DNA from: Bacillota bacterium | GTDB taxonomy: Bacteria; Bacillota_G; Limnochordia; DTU010 | DNA length: 11,268 nucleotides | Reading direction: 5' to 3' | Assembly: GCA_012799255.1 (NCBI GenBank) | Contig: JAAZLQ010000154.1 | Span: 1 to 11,268 of the forward strand | Shown: positions 1 through 8,415 of the stretch, one piece after another | Layout: every line of letters begins with the position of its first letter | Position numbering within the stretch: the stretch's first letter is position 1 | Translations under genes and position numbers: made by a program | Notes under the pieces: model-generated | Seen by the model: only the letters and a program-made list of their open reading frames with translations | The model's database searches: none | What the model was told of the DNA's origin: nothing

Positions 1-546
1 GATGATCACTTAATGGACAACTTGTTGAAACTAGACAGAATCACTTTACAACATAGCATTCGGACAAGCAAGTTAGCTGTAGTATTAGGTAAAAAATTGG
101 GTCTGAGCAGTAAGGAGTTAGAGCTTTTAGGTCAAGGGGCTCTTTTTCATGACTTAGGTAAAGCTAGGATTCCTTTGGAAATTCTCAACAAGAAGGGGCA
201 ACTTACACCAGAGGAGTGGGGAATTCTACAAACTCACCCTCAGAAAGGGTGTGAAATCCTGAAGAATAGCAATGTGGGTGAAGTGGTTAGGCGAATTGTG
301 CTTGAGCATCATCTTTGGGTCAACGGGGAAGGCGGCTATCCATTAAGTGGTGACGGAAAAATGCCTTGTCCTTTGACCCAGATTGTAATGGTTGCTGACG
401 TGGTCGATGCCATGACCAGTGACCGTCCGTATCGCAGGGCCCACAGCGTTGAGAAGACTAAAGAATACCTTGAGGTTAAGGTTGGCTCCCAATTTAATGG
501 AGAAGTCGTCAGTGCCTTTGGAAGATTAATTGCTAAATTTGATTAA
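1..546 (+). CDS. HD-GYP domain protein, 5'-truncated by the window edge
   Basis: This is the C-terminal part of an HD-GYP domain protein. The family usually hydrolyses the second messenger cyclic-di-GMP, using metal ions bound by His and Asp residues. The frame is open to base 1, so the ATG at 13 need not be the true start, and an N-terminal sensor or receiver domain may be missing. Counting from that ATG, the visible motifs are His14 in 'HSIR', His46-Asp47 in 'HDLGK', His75 in 'THPQKG', His99-His100, the signature 'GGYP' at 107-110, and Asp129/Asp132 in '[15 protein letters not shown]'. The usual 'HHE' reads 'HHL' here, a change outside the core His/Asp set. The stop lies 14 bp before the chosen start of the chemoreceptor gene, so the two are probably co-transcribed. 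Family assignment is firm; c-di-GMP hydrolysis is inferred from the family. Confidence 0.9.
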   Translation, partial: DDHLMDNLLKLDRITLQHSIRTSKLAVVLGKKLGLSSKELELLGQGALFHDLGKARIPLEILNKKGQLTPEEWGILQTHPQKGCEILKNSNVGEVVRRIVLEHHLWVNGEGGYPLSGDGKMPCPLTQIVMVADVVDAMTSDRPYRRAHSVEKTKEYLEVKVGSQFNGEVVSAFGRLIAKFD

Positions 547-551
547 GAGGG
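547..551 (+). promoter_or_regulatory. Ribosome binding site that decides the chemoreceptor start
   Basis: GAGGG lies directly against an in-frame ATG at 552, leaving no spacer, but is 9 nt before a second in-frame ATG at 561. The spacing supports 561 as the real start. Confidence 0.65.
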
Positions 552-560
552 ATGGTATGG

Positions 561-2429
561 ATGAAATCTTTACGAACTAAGATTATGGTCTTACTTGGTT
601 CCACTTTTGCATTTTTACTTTTGGTTATGACTGTTATCCTTTATTTTCAGATTTCAGGTCGGATTGTGCCATTGACAGAAGACTTTACTTTCGAAATAGC
701 TGAAGCTGAAGCGGTTGCCTTGGGTAAGACGCTAGAAGGTGTGGTGTACGAATTAAGAGGCTTGGCGCAGCATCCAGTTTTCCAAGGGGGAAGTCAAGGG
801 GAAAAAGAACAGCTTTTGCAGGAATTAACCCCTCAGTTAAGAGCTGGGTATGAGTTAGTGGCATTTGTTGATCTTAATGGTGAGTTTTATTCCTCTACAG
901 GTGCCCGTGGAAATGTTGCTGATCGGGATTACTTTAGAGAGATCGTGTATAATAATGCAACCTTTTCGATTGGAGAAATGGTGGTTTCTAGGGCAACAGG
1001 TAAGCCAACTGTAACAGTTGGACATGTTGTGTGCGATGGGTCTAACCAGATTGCAGGGTTAGTAGCCTTTAGTATTTCCCTTGAGGTGTTGTCACAGTCT
1101 GTAGATGCGATTGAAGTTGGTAACGCGGGGTACGGTTTTATTGCGGATCAACGCGGGTTTATCCTGGCCCATCCCGACGAAAGTCTCAGGATGAGGCTGA
1201 ATCTGTCCGAGTCATCCCAATTGGGGTATGTTGGGTTAGACGAGGTAGGTAGGAGGATGTCCCGTGATGAGTCTGGGGTACATAGAATCACTAAGCCGAA
1301 CGGAGATAAAGAAATCATTGCTTATACCTCGATCCCCCATTCACCTGGTTGGGATTTAGGTGTGGTGATTCCGTTAAACCAACTAATGCAAGATGTTAAT
1401 CACCTACTCAAGGTGACTATTGTCATCGTGCTCACGGTTCTTTTGATTTCCTTAGTACTGTCAGGTTGGTTATCAGGTACTATTGCACAGCCAATAACCC
1501 TTGTTTCAGAAAACTTAGGGGTTATGGCTGGAGGTGATTTTACCAGGAAGCTTGAGATTAAGTCAAAAGATGAAATTGGGCAGATGGGAGAAGCATACAA
1601 TGCCATGGCCTCTGGGTTACGAGATATGGTTCGCTCCCTAATTGAAGTGGTAGAAAACTCCACTAGTTCTAGTCAAGAACTGTCTGCTACTAGTGAGGAG
1701 TATGTAGCTTCACTAGAAGAGGTAGCATCCACATTGAATGAATTCGCCCAGACTATCTCGAGGGTAAATAGCGATGCGGTGGAAATGAATTCTGCTGCGC
1801 AGCGTGTAGGTGCCTTATCTGATGAAGGTGCAGAAAAGATGCGCCATACAGGACAGAGTATGGAGCAAATTAGGGAATCCTCTCTAGAAAGCAAACGAGT
1901 GATGAATGAATTGGAGAGCTCCACATATGAAATTAATGAGGTAGTCTCTCTAATTTCCGCAATTGCGGAGCAGACAAATTTACTTGCACTCAATGCAGCT
2001 ATAGAAGCTGCTCGAGCCGGCGAACATGGTCGTGGTTTTGCGGTTGTGGCGGATGAGGTCAGAAAACTAGCTGAACAGACCCAAACATCGATTGAGAGTA
2101 TCGACCCGGTCGTAGAACGATTACGTAGAGGGATGCAGCAAGCTATGGCTTTGACAGATCGAACGAATGAAGATGTTGAAGTAGGATTCGAAGCACTAAA
2201 CGCTGCTCAAGAGGCTTTTGGTGCCATTGAGAGGGATACAAGAGGTATGATCAGCTTAATTCGAGATGTAGCTGAAGCAACCGCCCAAATCGATAGCGGT
2301 GGTGAGGAGTTGGCTGCAACTGTAGAAGAGCAGTCCGCTTCAATGCAGCAAATTGCTAGTACAGCACAATCCTTGGCTGCCATAGCTGAACAGATTGATC
2401 AAATGGTTCGAGGCTTTACAATTGATTGA
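561..2429 (+). CDS. Methyl-accepting chemotaxis protein with dCache-like sensor
   Basis: Membrane chemoreceptor of about 622 residues that would pass ligand binding to a CheA/CheW signalling array. Numbered from the ATG at 561, it has transmembrane helix 1 (about 8-30), an extracytoplasmic region resembling dCache (about 35-280), transmembrane helix 2 (about 285-306), a HAMP linker (about 305-360), and a cytoplasmic coiled-coil signalling domain. The conserved hairpin tip lies around 470-506, with '[19 protein letters not shown]' followed by '[14 protein letters not shown]'. Glu/Gln/Ser-rich segments on both sides are likely methylation regions. The sensor has 'DRDYF' at 121-125 rather than the R-x-W-Y pattern of amino-acid-binding dCache domains, so the ligand is unknown. 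There is no C-terminal pentapeptide for docking CheR or CheB. The start at 561 is preferred over the ATG at 552 on ribosome-binding-site spacing. It shares a probable transcript with the HD-GYP gene. Confidence 0.95.
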   Translation: MKSLRTKIMVLLGSTFAFLLLVMTVILYFQISGRIVPLTEDFTFEIAEAEAVALGKTLEGVVYELRGLAQHPVFQGGSQGEKEQLLQELTPQLRAGYELVAFVDLNGEFYSSTGARGNVADRDYFREIVYNNATFSIGEMVVSRATGKPTVTVGHVVCDGSNQIAGLVAFSISLEVLSQSVDAIEVGNAGYGFIADQRGFILAHPDESLRMRLNLSESSQLGYVGLDEVGRRMSRDESGVHRITKPNGDKEIIAYTSIPHSPGWDLGVVIPLNQLMQDVNHLLKVTIVIVLTVLLISLVLSGWLSGTIAQPITLVSENLGVMAGGDFTRKLEIKSKDEIGQMGEAYNAMASGLRDMVRSLIEVVENSTSSSQELSATSEEYVASLEEVASTLNEFAQTISRVNSDAVEMNSAAQRVGALSDEGAEKMRHTGQSMEQIRESSLESKRVMNELESSTYEINEVVSLISAIAEQTNLLALNAAIEAARAGEHGRGFAVVADEVRKLAEQTQTSIESIDPVVERLRRGMQQAMALTDRTNEDVEVGFEALNAAQEAFGAIERDTRGMISLIRDVAEATAQIDSGGEELAATVEEQSASMQQIASTAQSLAAIAEQIDQMVRGFTID

Positions 2430-2447
2430 TAGTATTGAGGTTCTTTC

Positions 2448-2477
2448 AACGCCAGAGTGACAGCTCTGGCGTTTTTT
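2448..2477 (+). terminator. Rho-independent terminator after the chemoreceptor gene
   Basis: A 10-bp perfect stem, AACGCCAGAG (2448-2457) with CTCTGGCGTT (2464-2473), has a 6-nt loop TGACAG and runs into six T's (2472-2477). It begins 18 bp after the chemoreceptor stop and separates that transcript from the cas operon. The opposite strand has no T-run, so it should act in one direction only. Confidence 0.92.
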
Positions 2478-2618
2478 GAATGTGTGCCATGGATGGCGTA
2501 ACTTCGAAGAGAGTTCACGATTATTTAAAAAAACATACCAAAAGTACATAAGTTGGAGGAATTCCCTGTACCGCGTCGAATTCTATAACACCGCATATAT
2601 AATCTATATTATTGGGAG
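2478..2618 (+). promoter_or_regulatory. AT-rich gap with probable cas operon promoter
   Basis: This 141-bp stretch between the terminator and cas3 holds no convincing gene. It has an A-tract (around 2527-2533), two GAATTC sites (2559-2564 and 2578-2583), and a perfect -10 hexamer TATAAT at 2598-2603. No good -35 box lies 16-19 bp upstream of it; the best candidate, TCGAAT at 2576-2581, matches only three positions of TTGACA. A start of transcription about 7 nt after the -10 box would leave a 5' leader of only some ten to twenty bases before cas3. Promoter placement is an inference. A GGAGG at 2555-2559 has no usable start codon after it. Confidence 0.5.
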
Positions 2619-2622
2619 GTGG
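2614..2622 (+). promoter_or_regulatory. Strong Shine-Dalgarno overlapping the annotated cas3 GTG
   Basis: GGGAGGTGG followed by AT closely matches the complement of the 16S rRNA 3' tail. It contains the GTG at 2619 itself, so that GTG cannot be served by it. Downstream in-frame candidates are ATC at 2628, which has ideal spacing but is a rare start codon, and ATG at 2640, about 20 nt after GGAGG, which is long. Confidence 0.6.
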
Positions 2623-5231
2623 ATAATATCGATAAAGTCATGTTTTGGGGAAAGTACAACGAAGAGGCGGGTAGCTTTCTTTCTTTGAGCGCACATAGCC
2701 TTGATGTTGCTATGGTTTTTCGTTCCTTATGTGATCTACGGGGTATACAAAGAATGCTTGAAAATTGTACTTCTCAAGACTTAACAGATGCACATCTTGA
2801 TCGGTTAGCGGTTTTGGCTATGTTTCACGATGCGGGTAAAGCAAATCTGGGTTTCCAGAGAAAGGTATTCGACGAAAAAGCTCCTAGGGGGGGCCACATT
2901 AGGGAATTGTCGCCTGTTTTGACCGACGGGAAACTCGCCGAAATGTTCTTCGACGCTCTTCCGCGGGGCATAGGCACTTGGTTTGCTGATCCCATGTCAG
3001 CCAACAGCTATTTTTTTGCCGTGTTTTCTCATCATGGACGCCCGTTCGTCATAGATGAAAGCAAAATTGGTAACTATTGGCTGGCTAAAAACGAGTGGTG
3101 GTATCCGAAGGAAAATCGAAATCCGATGGAGGCGATTGCGGAAATCTCGGCTTTTGCAGAGTGGGCGTTCCCCAAAGCCTTTTCGAGCACAGAAGCAATG
3201 TTGCCCATTGAGCCAGGCTTTCATCATCGTTTTGCTGGTTTAGTAATGTTAGCAGACTGGATTGGTTCTCATCAGTATTGGTTTCCCATAGTTCCGACGT
3301 GCATAGAGGAGAGGTTTAAGAAAAACGACGCAATCATTCCGGCGTTATTGCGTTCCATCGGTCTTGATATAGAACCTTTACGCCCCATCCTGCGAAAAAC
3401 GGGGAATAAATTTCAAAACAGGTTCGATTTCTCCCCTCTCCCTCTACAACAGGTCATAGATGAACTGAATCCGAATGATGCTAGAAACAAGCTGATTATT
3501 GCTGAATCCGAAACTGGCTCTGGCAAGACTGAGGCGGCCCTGAATTGGTTTTGTAAACTCTTTGAAGCAGGTGAAGTAGATAGCATGTACTTCGCATTAC
3601 CAACTAGGGTCGCGGCTAGAGATTTGTACGAACGGGTGAATGCCTACGTACAGAATTGGTTCCCTGATGCAGAATTAAGACCGGTGACTTTACTGGCTGT
3701 ACCAGGTTATGCACAGGTTGATGGATACCAAGTTAAGCAACTAATACCCGATTCCAATGTCGCTAATCTATGGCAGGAAGATCAAGAAACGATGTTCCGA
3801 GAAAGGCGCTGGGCTGCTGAAATGCCAAAGCGTTTTTTAGCTGCAACAATAGCAGTGGGGACAATTGACCAAGCTTTGCTGTCTACAATACAAACGTCTC
3901 ACGCACACCTGAGATCGGTATGCCTTGATCGTAGTTTGTTGGTGGTGGACGAAGTCCATGCGTCGGATCTTTACATGTCCCGCCTACTGGAAAGTTTATT
4001 GAAACATCATTTGGGAATTGGTGGTAGCGCCATTCTGTTATCTGCCACTTTAGGATCTACAGCTGCAAATAGTTTCGTGGGAGCGGTACGAGCGACTGGA
4101 GCATCTCCAGATTTGCAAGAGGCGATTACTACTCCCTATCCTTTGGTGACCCTATCAAATGGTGAAAAATTGCCCACTTCAAGTGTTGGTAAATTGAAAC
4201 GAGTAAAGTTTGATATTAGTCCTTTTGCTTTTTCTCCTGTAACCATTGTGGAGGCGGAAATTGTTCCAGCTCTTTGGGCGGGGGCCAGAGTTTTGGTCGT
4301 GATGAACACGGTGGATCGAGCAGTATCTTTATTTAAGGCGTTAGAAAGCCACCAGTCCATTTGTAGGGAGTGGTTGTTTAACTGCCGAGGGGAATTCTGT
4401 CCTCATCATGGACGTTTTTCTCCAGAGGATCGCTTGGTGCTAGATGGCACAATGCGCGAGCGCATGGGGAAGGGAAGTCCACAAGGACCAGTTGTAGTAG
4501 TAGGAACACAAACGCTCGAACAAAGCCTCGATATTGATGCGGATCTTCTTGTTACTGATTTAGCACCTGCCGATGTCTTGTTGCAGCGTGTGGGGCGTTT
4601 GCATCGGCATGAACGCGTACGTCCAAAAGGATACGAGATGCCACGTTGCTTGGTATTAGCTCCGCAGAAAGGCTTTGAGACAGCATTATCAGAAAAGGGC
4701 GACGTTTCTGGAGAATATAAAAAAGTTGGTTTTGGTAGTGTCTATGAGGATCTCGGATCCCTCGAGTTAACATTGAAGTTTCTTAAAGAGAACCCTGAGT
4801 TGACAATACCAAAGGACAATAGATTGTTCGTGGAAATGGCAACACATCCCGAGGCTCTAACTTCCTTAGTGGGTACAAAATGGGCAAGGCATCGCAACGA
4901 TCTGGAAGGTCATAAGCTTGCCAAAAAGATTATTGCTGGGGAGATGACCTGCGACTACGATCAGTATTTCGGCGATTTCCAGTTCTATGACTTAGACCGA
5001 TCGGTCTTTACAAGGCTGGGTGCCAACACTTTACGTTTCTGGCTGAGCGAAAAAGTCATCAGTCCCTTTGGGCAACAGTTATCCGACATATTTGTTCCCC
5101 AGCATTTGGCACCCGAGTCTTTGAATGAATCTGAAATGATAGTTGAAGAAAAAGGGGGTGGGGTTATAGTCATGCGATGTGCTGAACGCCGATATCGGTA
5201 TAGTAGATATGGATTGGAGGTTATACAGTGA
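2619..5231 (+). CDS. cas3: Cas3, type I-E HD nuclease and helicase
   Basis: Effector nuclease-helicase recruited by target-bound Cascade to nick, unwind and degrade the non-target strand. The 870-residue length fits Cas3 with both activities in one chain. The N-terminal HD nuclease shows His26, His70-Asp71 in 'FHDAGK', His138-His139 in 'SHHGRP' and Asp213 in 'LADWIG'. The superfamily 2 helicase shows Walker A 'ETGSGKTE' with Lys303, the DExH box 'DEVH' at 444-447, 'SAT' at 475-477, 'QSLDID', and the arginine-finger motif 'QRVGRLHRH' from 656. A C-terminal domain follows. First gene of the operon, overlapping cas8e by 4 bp. The start is uncertain: the GTG used here lies inside the best Shine-Dalgarno, and the ATC at 2628 or ATG at 2640 would shorten the protein by three or seven residues without touching a motif. 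All catalytic residues are intact, so it is probably active. Confidence 0.98.
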   Translation: MDNIDKVMFWGKYNEEAGSFLSLSAHSLDVAMVFRSLCDLRGIQRMLENCTSQDLTDAHLDRLAVLAMFHDAGKANLGFQRKVFDEKAPRGGHIRELSPVLTDGKLAEMFFDALPRGIGTWFADPMSANSYFFAVFSHHGRPFVIDESKIGNYWLAKNEWWYPKENRNPMEAIAEISAFAEWAFPKAFSSTEAMLPIEPGFHHRFAGLVMLADWIGSHQYWFPIVPTCIEERFKKNDAIIPALLRSIGLDIEPLRPILRKTGNKFQNRFDFSPLPLQQVIDELNPNDARNKLIIAESETGSGKTEAALNWFCKLFEAGEVDSMYFALPTRVAARDLYERVNAYVQNWFPDAELRPVTLLAVPGYAQVDGYQVKQLIPDSNVANLWQEDQETMFRERRWAAEMPKRFLAATIAVGTIDQALLSTIQTSHAHLRSVCLDRSLLVVDEVHASDLYMSRLLESLLKHHLGIGGSAILLSATLGSTAANSFVGAVRATGASPDLQEAITTPYPLVTLSNGEKLPTSSVGKLKRVKFDISPFAFSPVTIVEAEIVPALWAGARVLVVMNTVDRAVSLFKALESHQSICREWLFNCRGEFCPHHGRFSPEDRLVLDGTMRERMGKGSPQGPVVVVGTQTLEQSLDIDADLLVTDLAPADVLLQRVGRLHRHERVRPKGYEMPRCLVLAPQKGFETALSEKGDVSGEYKKVGFGSVYEDLGSLELTLKFLKENPELTIPKDNRLFVEMATHPEALTSLVGTKWARHRNDLEGHKLAKKIIAGEMTCDYDQYFGDFQFYDLDRSVFTRLGANTLRFWLSEKVISPFGQQLSDIFVPQHLAPESLNESEMIVEEKGGGVIVMRCAERRYRYSRYGLEVIQ

Positions 5232-6775
5232 ACTTGCTGATTGATCCACTATTTAGGGCCCAAACGGACCGTGGTTTAGAACAATTGAGCTTACCAGCAT
5301 TGCTTGCCGGCTATGGTCAAGGGCGCGTACACCAGCTTGTGGGTATGCAAAGGCATCAACACGATTCTTTCCATGTCTTTTTATGCTATTTGGCTGGTGC
5401 AGTATTAACAAGGCTAAACGATCGAAACCCTGTACAGGATGAAGAGTATTGGAAAGATGGGTTATTATTCCTTGCTGGTGAGGCGGGGATGGATGCGTGG
5501 CGATTAGTCGTAGAAGATACAACGCGCCCCGGTTTCATGCAGGCACCATTGCCTAGCAATGGGCTAAGGCCCACATCAACGGTTACTACGCCAGATGAGC
5601 TTGACGTTCTACAGACAGCTAAGAACCATGATGTTAAACGGATGCGCGCCGGTGCGGCCAGTCTTGACACTTGGGTCTATAGCCTGATTAGCCTGCAGAC
5701 TATGAGTGGCTTTCTTGGTAGAGGTAATCAAGGGATATCAAGGATGAACAAGGGGTTTGGGAATCGGCCGGTAGTGGAGGTTACTCGGACACGCAACCTA
5801 GGTGAGAGATGGTGTGATGCGGTACTACGGCTATTAGAGCACAGAAGAAAAGTGCTTAATCAGGCATTCGGTTTTGATCCTAATGGGTTAGTGCTAGTTT
5901 GGCTTGAACCTTGGGATGGGGAGAAATCCTTGGAGTTAAAGGAACTGGATCCCTTCTATGTGGAGGTTTGTCGTAGGGTAAGACTAAAAGGCAATGAAAC
6001 AGGCCTGGTTGCCCAGTTGTATTCCGCAAACCAGCCGAGAATTGCCGCCAAGGAACTTGCCGGCGTTGTCGGAGATCCTTGGTTGCCGATAGAAGGTGCG
6101 ACGGGGGGTATGAAGGCCTTGACATTTCCACCGGCTGGAATTACCGCAGAGCACATGCGCAGGATCTTGTTTTCGGATAACTTAGAATTGCACTCCTTGC
6201 AAAAACCACTGCCCTCATGGCAGGACGATCTTTGGCTTTCCGTATCCGTCTTGGTCAGGGGTCAGGGGATCACCGACGGTTTTTATGTGAAGGAAGTGCG
6301 TATCCCGAAACGGAAGGTGCCGCTGGTCTTTGGTGGTTCCGAAGAAAGTCATCAGCTCGCAGCCTTAAGCAAGGTGGGGATAGAGTATGCAGGGGCAATG
6401 AAAAACAAGGTCCTGAAAAACGCTGTCTTTTCGTACATCCTCGGGGCACCCACGGAGTTAAAGTGGGATCACAAATTTGCAGCATCAATTTGGCAGACTG
6501 TGGAGCGACGTTATGAAGCCTTGTGGTCAGATGAGTACTTTCCTTGGTTACTTTCCTTACCGGAAGATTTTGAAGAGGAAGAAGCCCTAAGATCTTGGTT
6601 GGAGATCTTAGAAACTCACGCTGTATCAATAATCCAAGACGTAGAAGAATCTCTTCCTAATCATACTGGACGTCAGTATCGGGTTAAAACCGAGATTAGA
6701 ACCAGATTTTGGGGCGCATACTACCGAGTATTTCCGTTTATGAGGGGGGAAAGAGTTGAACAAATCATTAGTTGA
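5228..6775 (+). CDS. cas8e: Cas8e (CasA/Cse1), Cascade large subunit
   Basis: Large subunit of type I-E Cascade. In characterised members it reads the protospacer-adjacent motif, helps open the DNA and recruits Cas3. The 515 residues compare with about 500 in E. coli. Visible family features are the N-terminal 'SLPALLAGYGQG', 'PGFMQAPLP' at 101-109, 'TAKNHDVKR' at 130-138 in the region of the DNA-contacting loop, and the Gly-rich 'GFLGRGNQG' at 161-169. The C-terminal part looks helical, as in the four-helix bundle of known structures. The GTG start overlaps the cas3 stop as GTGA, with TTGGAGG at 5214-5220 placed 7 nt upstream, which supports translational coupling. This is the fastest-evolving Cascade subunit, so position and these motifs carry the assignment more than overall similarity. 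PAM specificity cannot be read from it. Confidence 0.95.
   Translation: MNLLIDPLFRAQTDRGLEQLSLPALLAGYGQGRVHQLVGMQRHQHDSFHVFLCYLAGAVLTRLNDRNPVQDEEYWKDGLLFLAGEAGMDAWRLVVEDTTRPGFMQAPLPSNGLRPTSTVTTPDELDVLQTAKNHDVKRMRAGAASLDTWVYSLISLQTMSGFLGRGNQGISRMNKGFGNRPVVEVTRTRNLGERWCDAVLRLLEHRRKVLNQAFGFDPNGLVLVWLEPWDGEKSLELKELDPFYVEVCRRVRLKGNETGLVAQLYSANQPRIAAKELAGVVGDPWLPIEGATGGMKALTFPPAGITAEHMRRILFSDNLELHSLQKPLPSWQDDLWLSVSVLVRGQGITDGFYVKEVRIPKRKVPLVFGGSEESHQLAALSKVGIEYAGAMKNKVLKNAVFSYILGAPTELKWDHKFAASIWQTVERRYEALWSDEYFPWLLSLPEDFEEEEALRSWLEILETHAVSIIQDVEESLPNHTGRQYRVKTEIRTRFWGAYYRVFPFMRGERVEQIIS
6742..6749 (+). promoter_or_regulatory. Ribosome binding site for the TTG start of cas11e
   Basis: GAGGGGGG inside the end of cas8e lies 6 nt before TTG at 6756. 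It decides the otherwise unmarked start of cas11e, since the next in-frame ATG is far inside the conserved region. Confidence 0.6.
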
Positions 6776-7253
6776 AGAGAATTTGGGGCAACAAGTAGGG
6801 AGAATTGCCGGTGTTATTTGTAGTGACAATTTCTCTACCGGTGGAAGGGCTGCTTTGCGCCGCTTTACGCCTGGGGGACCATTAGCCATCGAATTTTATC
6901 GGTTTGCATATCGTTACTTGCCGGCTGGTTGGGAAAGTTCGATGGATGAATGGTCTACCTTGGTAGCGGGAATCGCTTTGATGAGCCCGAATGCCTATGA
7001 TCCACGAGTTCGTTATGGTACGGCGTTGGCTGAGTCTGGATATTCGGATTTGAGACTAGAGCGCCTTCTTCAAGCCAATGGAGAGGTGCAGAGGGTACTG
7101 TTCTTACGTTCCATTCGCTTTTTGTCCCAGAAATCTAGACCATTTAACTGGACAGACGGTGCCCGCTTCCTTTTAACCCGTGATGCCTCTAAACGAGAGG
7201 TGATTAATTCGAGCATTGCTCGGGATTATTACGCAAAAATTGATAAGGAGTGA
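6756..7253 (+). CDS. cas11: Cas11e (CasB/Cse2), Cascade small subunit
   Basis: Small helical subunit, present as two copies along the belly of Cascade in known type I-E complexes, where it stabilises the crRNA-DNA hybrid and the displaced strand. The 165 residues are normal for the family. Recognisable segments are 'GGRAALRRFTPG' near the N-terminus, 'YGTALAESGYSDLRLERLLQA' in the middle (shown here as two joined blocks, 'YGTALAESG' and 'YSDLRLERLLQA'), and the C-terminal 'ARDYYAK'. The start is TTG, supported by GAGGGGGG upstream, and the gene overlaps cas8e by 20 bp in another frame. Since Cas11 has its own gene, no internal start in cas8e is needed to supply it, unlike in some other type I subtypes. 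Identification rests on these segments and on position between cas8e and cas7e. Confidence 0.94.
   Translation: MNKSLVEENLGQQVGRIAGVICSDNFSTGGRAALRRFTPGGPLAIEFYRFAYRYLPAGWESSMDEWSTLVAGIALMSPNAYDPRVRYGTALAESGYSDLRLERLLQANGEVQRVLFLRSIRFLSQKSRPFNWTDGARFLLTRDASKREVINSSIARDYYAKIDKE
7245..7250 (+). promoter_or_regulatory. Ribosome binding site that decides the cas7e start
   Basis: AAGGAG lies 7 nt before ATG 7258. It supports that ATG over an upstream in-frame start at 7216, which would add 14 unconserved residues and overlap cas11e. Confidence 0.8.
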
Positions 7254-7257
7254 AAAC

Positions 7258-8415
7258 ATGTTCTTACAAGTTCATTTTCTAACTAGCTACCATGCGACTT
7301 TGTTGAACAGGGATGATGTTGGGTTGGCCAAAAGGATTAGTTTTGGAGGAAAGCCAAGGCTACGGGTATCAAGTCAATGTCAAAAACGGCATTGGAGAGA
7401 ATGGATGCTTGATCATACTGACTTACCAAGGGGATACCGCACAAGGCATTTCTTTAGCCGCGTTGTAAAGCAGCGACTAGTTGATGCAGGTATGGACGAA
7501 ACCCTTGCTACTAACTTGACTTTTGAGTTAGGAAAGGGTTTAGACTTGCTTTCCGGTTCCGATCCCACGGTTTTGGCCATGAAACAGCCAGTTTTATTTG
7601 GTAAACCCGAGGCGGATTTCCTTGTAGAGTTGGTACAAGAGGCCGCTACTCAAGGTGACGAAAAGGCCGCTAAAGAATATATAGAACAACAATTGAAGCT
7701 GGGTAAGAAGAACTTTACGGCAATGTTGGAGCAAGCGGGTTATTCTGACCCCGCGGTGGGATTTGAGGGAGCACTATTCGGGCGTTTTGTTACGTCGGAT
7801 ATTATGGCACGAGTAGATGCCCCAGTGCACGTGGCTCATGCTTTTACGACTCACGCTCTGGATACTGAAGTTGACTTTTTTACTGTAGTTGATGACTTAG
7901 CAGGTGATGAGACAGGTGCTGCGCATGCTAATGATATGGAGTTGGGTGGGGGCATCTATTACGGCTATGTAGTTGTAGATATCCCTCTACTTGTATCGAA
8001 TCTTACTGGGTGCGAACGCAAAGACTGGTCAAACCAGGATTTTGATGAGGCCCGAGGTCTTTTGAATCTTTTAGTTCATGCCATTGCACAGGTAAGCCCG
8101 GGAGCGAAACTTGGTGCCACTGCACCCTATGCCAAAGCTGAATGCGTTTTGCTGGAAGTAGGAGATAGGCAACCTCGCAGCTTGGCGAATGCTTTCCTAA
8201 GGCCAATCAATGATTCAAATAAAGAAGCTCAAGCCATGGAGCTTTCAATCACCGCCTTAAGAGCATATATGGAGGCATTAGATCAGATGTATGGCACTGA
8301 CAACGAAAAACGTTTCATGTCTTTGTTACCCATCTACGATTGGACAAGCCCCACACTATCGTTACAGGAGGCCATTGATCAGAGTCTTGATGCGATTTTT
8401 GGTGAGTTATCATGA
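7258..8415 (+). CDS. cas7e: Cas7e (CasC/Cse4), Cascade backbone subunit
   Basis: Backbone subunit with an RNA-recognition-motif fold; six copies form the helical spine of Cascade and hold the crRNA spacer in kinked segments. Starting at ATG 7258 gives 385 residues, slightly longer than the 363 of E. coli. The N-terminus 'MFLQVHFLTSYHATLLNRDD' is the classic start of the family, followed by 'FGGKPRLRVSSQCQKRHWR', which matches the conserved FGGK-R-R-SSQ-KR block of Cas7e. A later segment, 'GARFVTSDIMARVDAPVHVAHAF' in the family style, is seen here as 'FGRFVTSDIMARVDAPVH'. The gene follows cas11e after 4 bp and ends in an ATGA overlap with cas5e. No unusual insertion or truncation is visible. 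Confidence 0.97.
   Translation: MFLQVHFLTSYHATLLNRDDVGLAKRISFGGKPRLRVSSQCQKRHWREWMLDHTDLPRGYRTRHFFSRVVKQRLVDAGMDETLATNLTFELGKGLDLLSGSDPTVLAMKQPVLFGKPEADFLVELVQEAATQGDEKAAKEYIEQQLKLGKKNFTAMLEQAGYSDPAVGFEGALFGRFVTSDIMARVDAPVHVAHAFTTHALDTEVDFFTVVDDLAGDETGAAHANDMELGGGIYYGYVVVDIPLLVSNLTGCERKDWSNQDFDEARGLLNLLVHAIAQVSPGAKLGATAPYAKAECVLLEVGDRQPRSLANAFLRPINDSNKEAQAMELSITALRAYMEALDQMYGTDNEKRFMSLLPIYDWTSPTLSLQEAIDQSLDAIFGELS

Noticed and set aside
552..560. Upstream ATG for the chemoreceptor
   Set aside because: The GAGGG ribosome binding site abuts this ATG with no spacer; the ATG at 561 is properly spaced.
2478..2618. A second CRISPR array or relic repeat before cas3
   Set aside because: No match to the repeat's CCCCGT/ACGGGG arms or other regular repeats is visible in the gap.
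2476..2688. Open frame of 70 codons between the terminator and cas3
   Set aside because: It starts in the terminator T-run, has no ribosome binding site, overlaps the cas3 start and has no recognisable sequence character.
2887..2893. Run of seven G's in cas3 as a phase-variation switch
   Set aside because: The frame is intact and seven G's is short for slippage control; there is also an unremarkable run of seven T's at 3011-3017. Nothing else suggests switching.
5253..6889. Several open frames on the minus strand opposite cas8e and cas11e
   Set aside because: They overlap well-supported genes, have no recognisable domains and show no arrangement of their own; they are shadows.
7216..7257. 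Longer cas7e start
   Set aside because: AAGGAG is 7 nt before ATG 7258, and the family's conserved N-terminus begins there; the extension overlaps cas11e.
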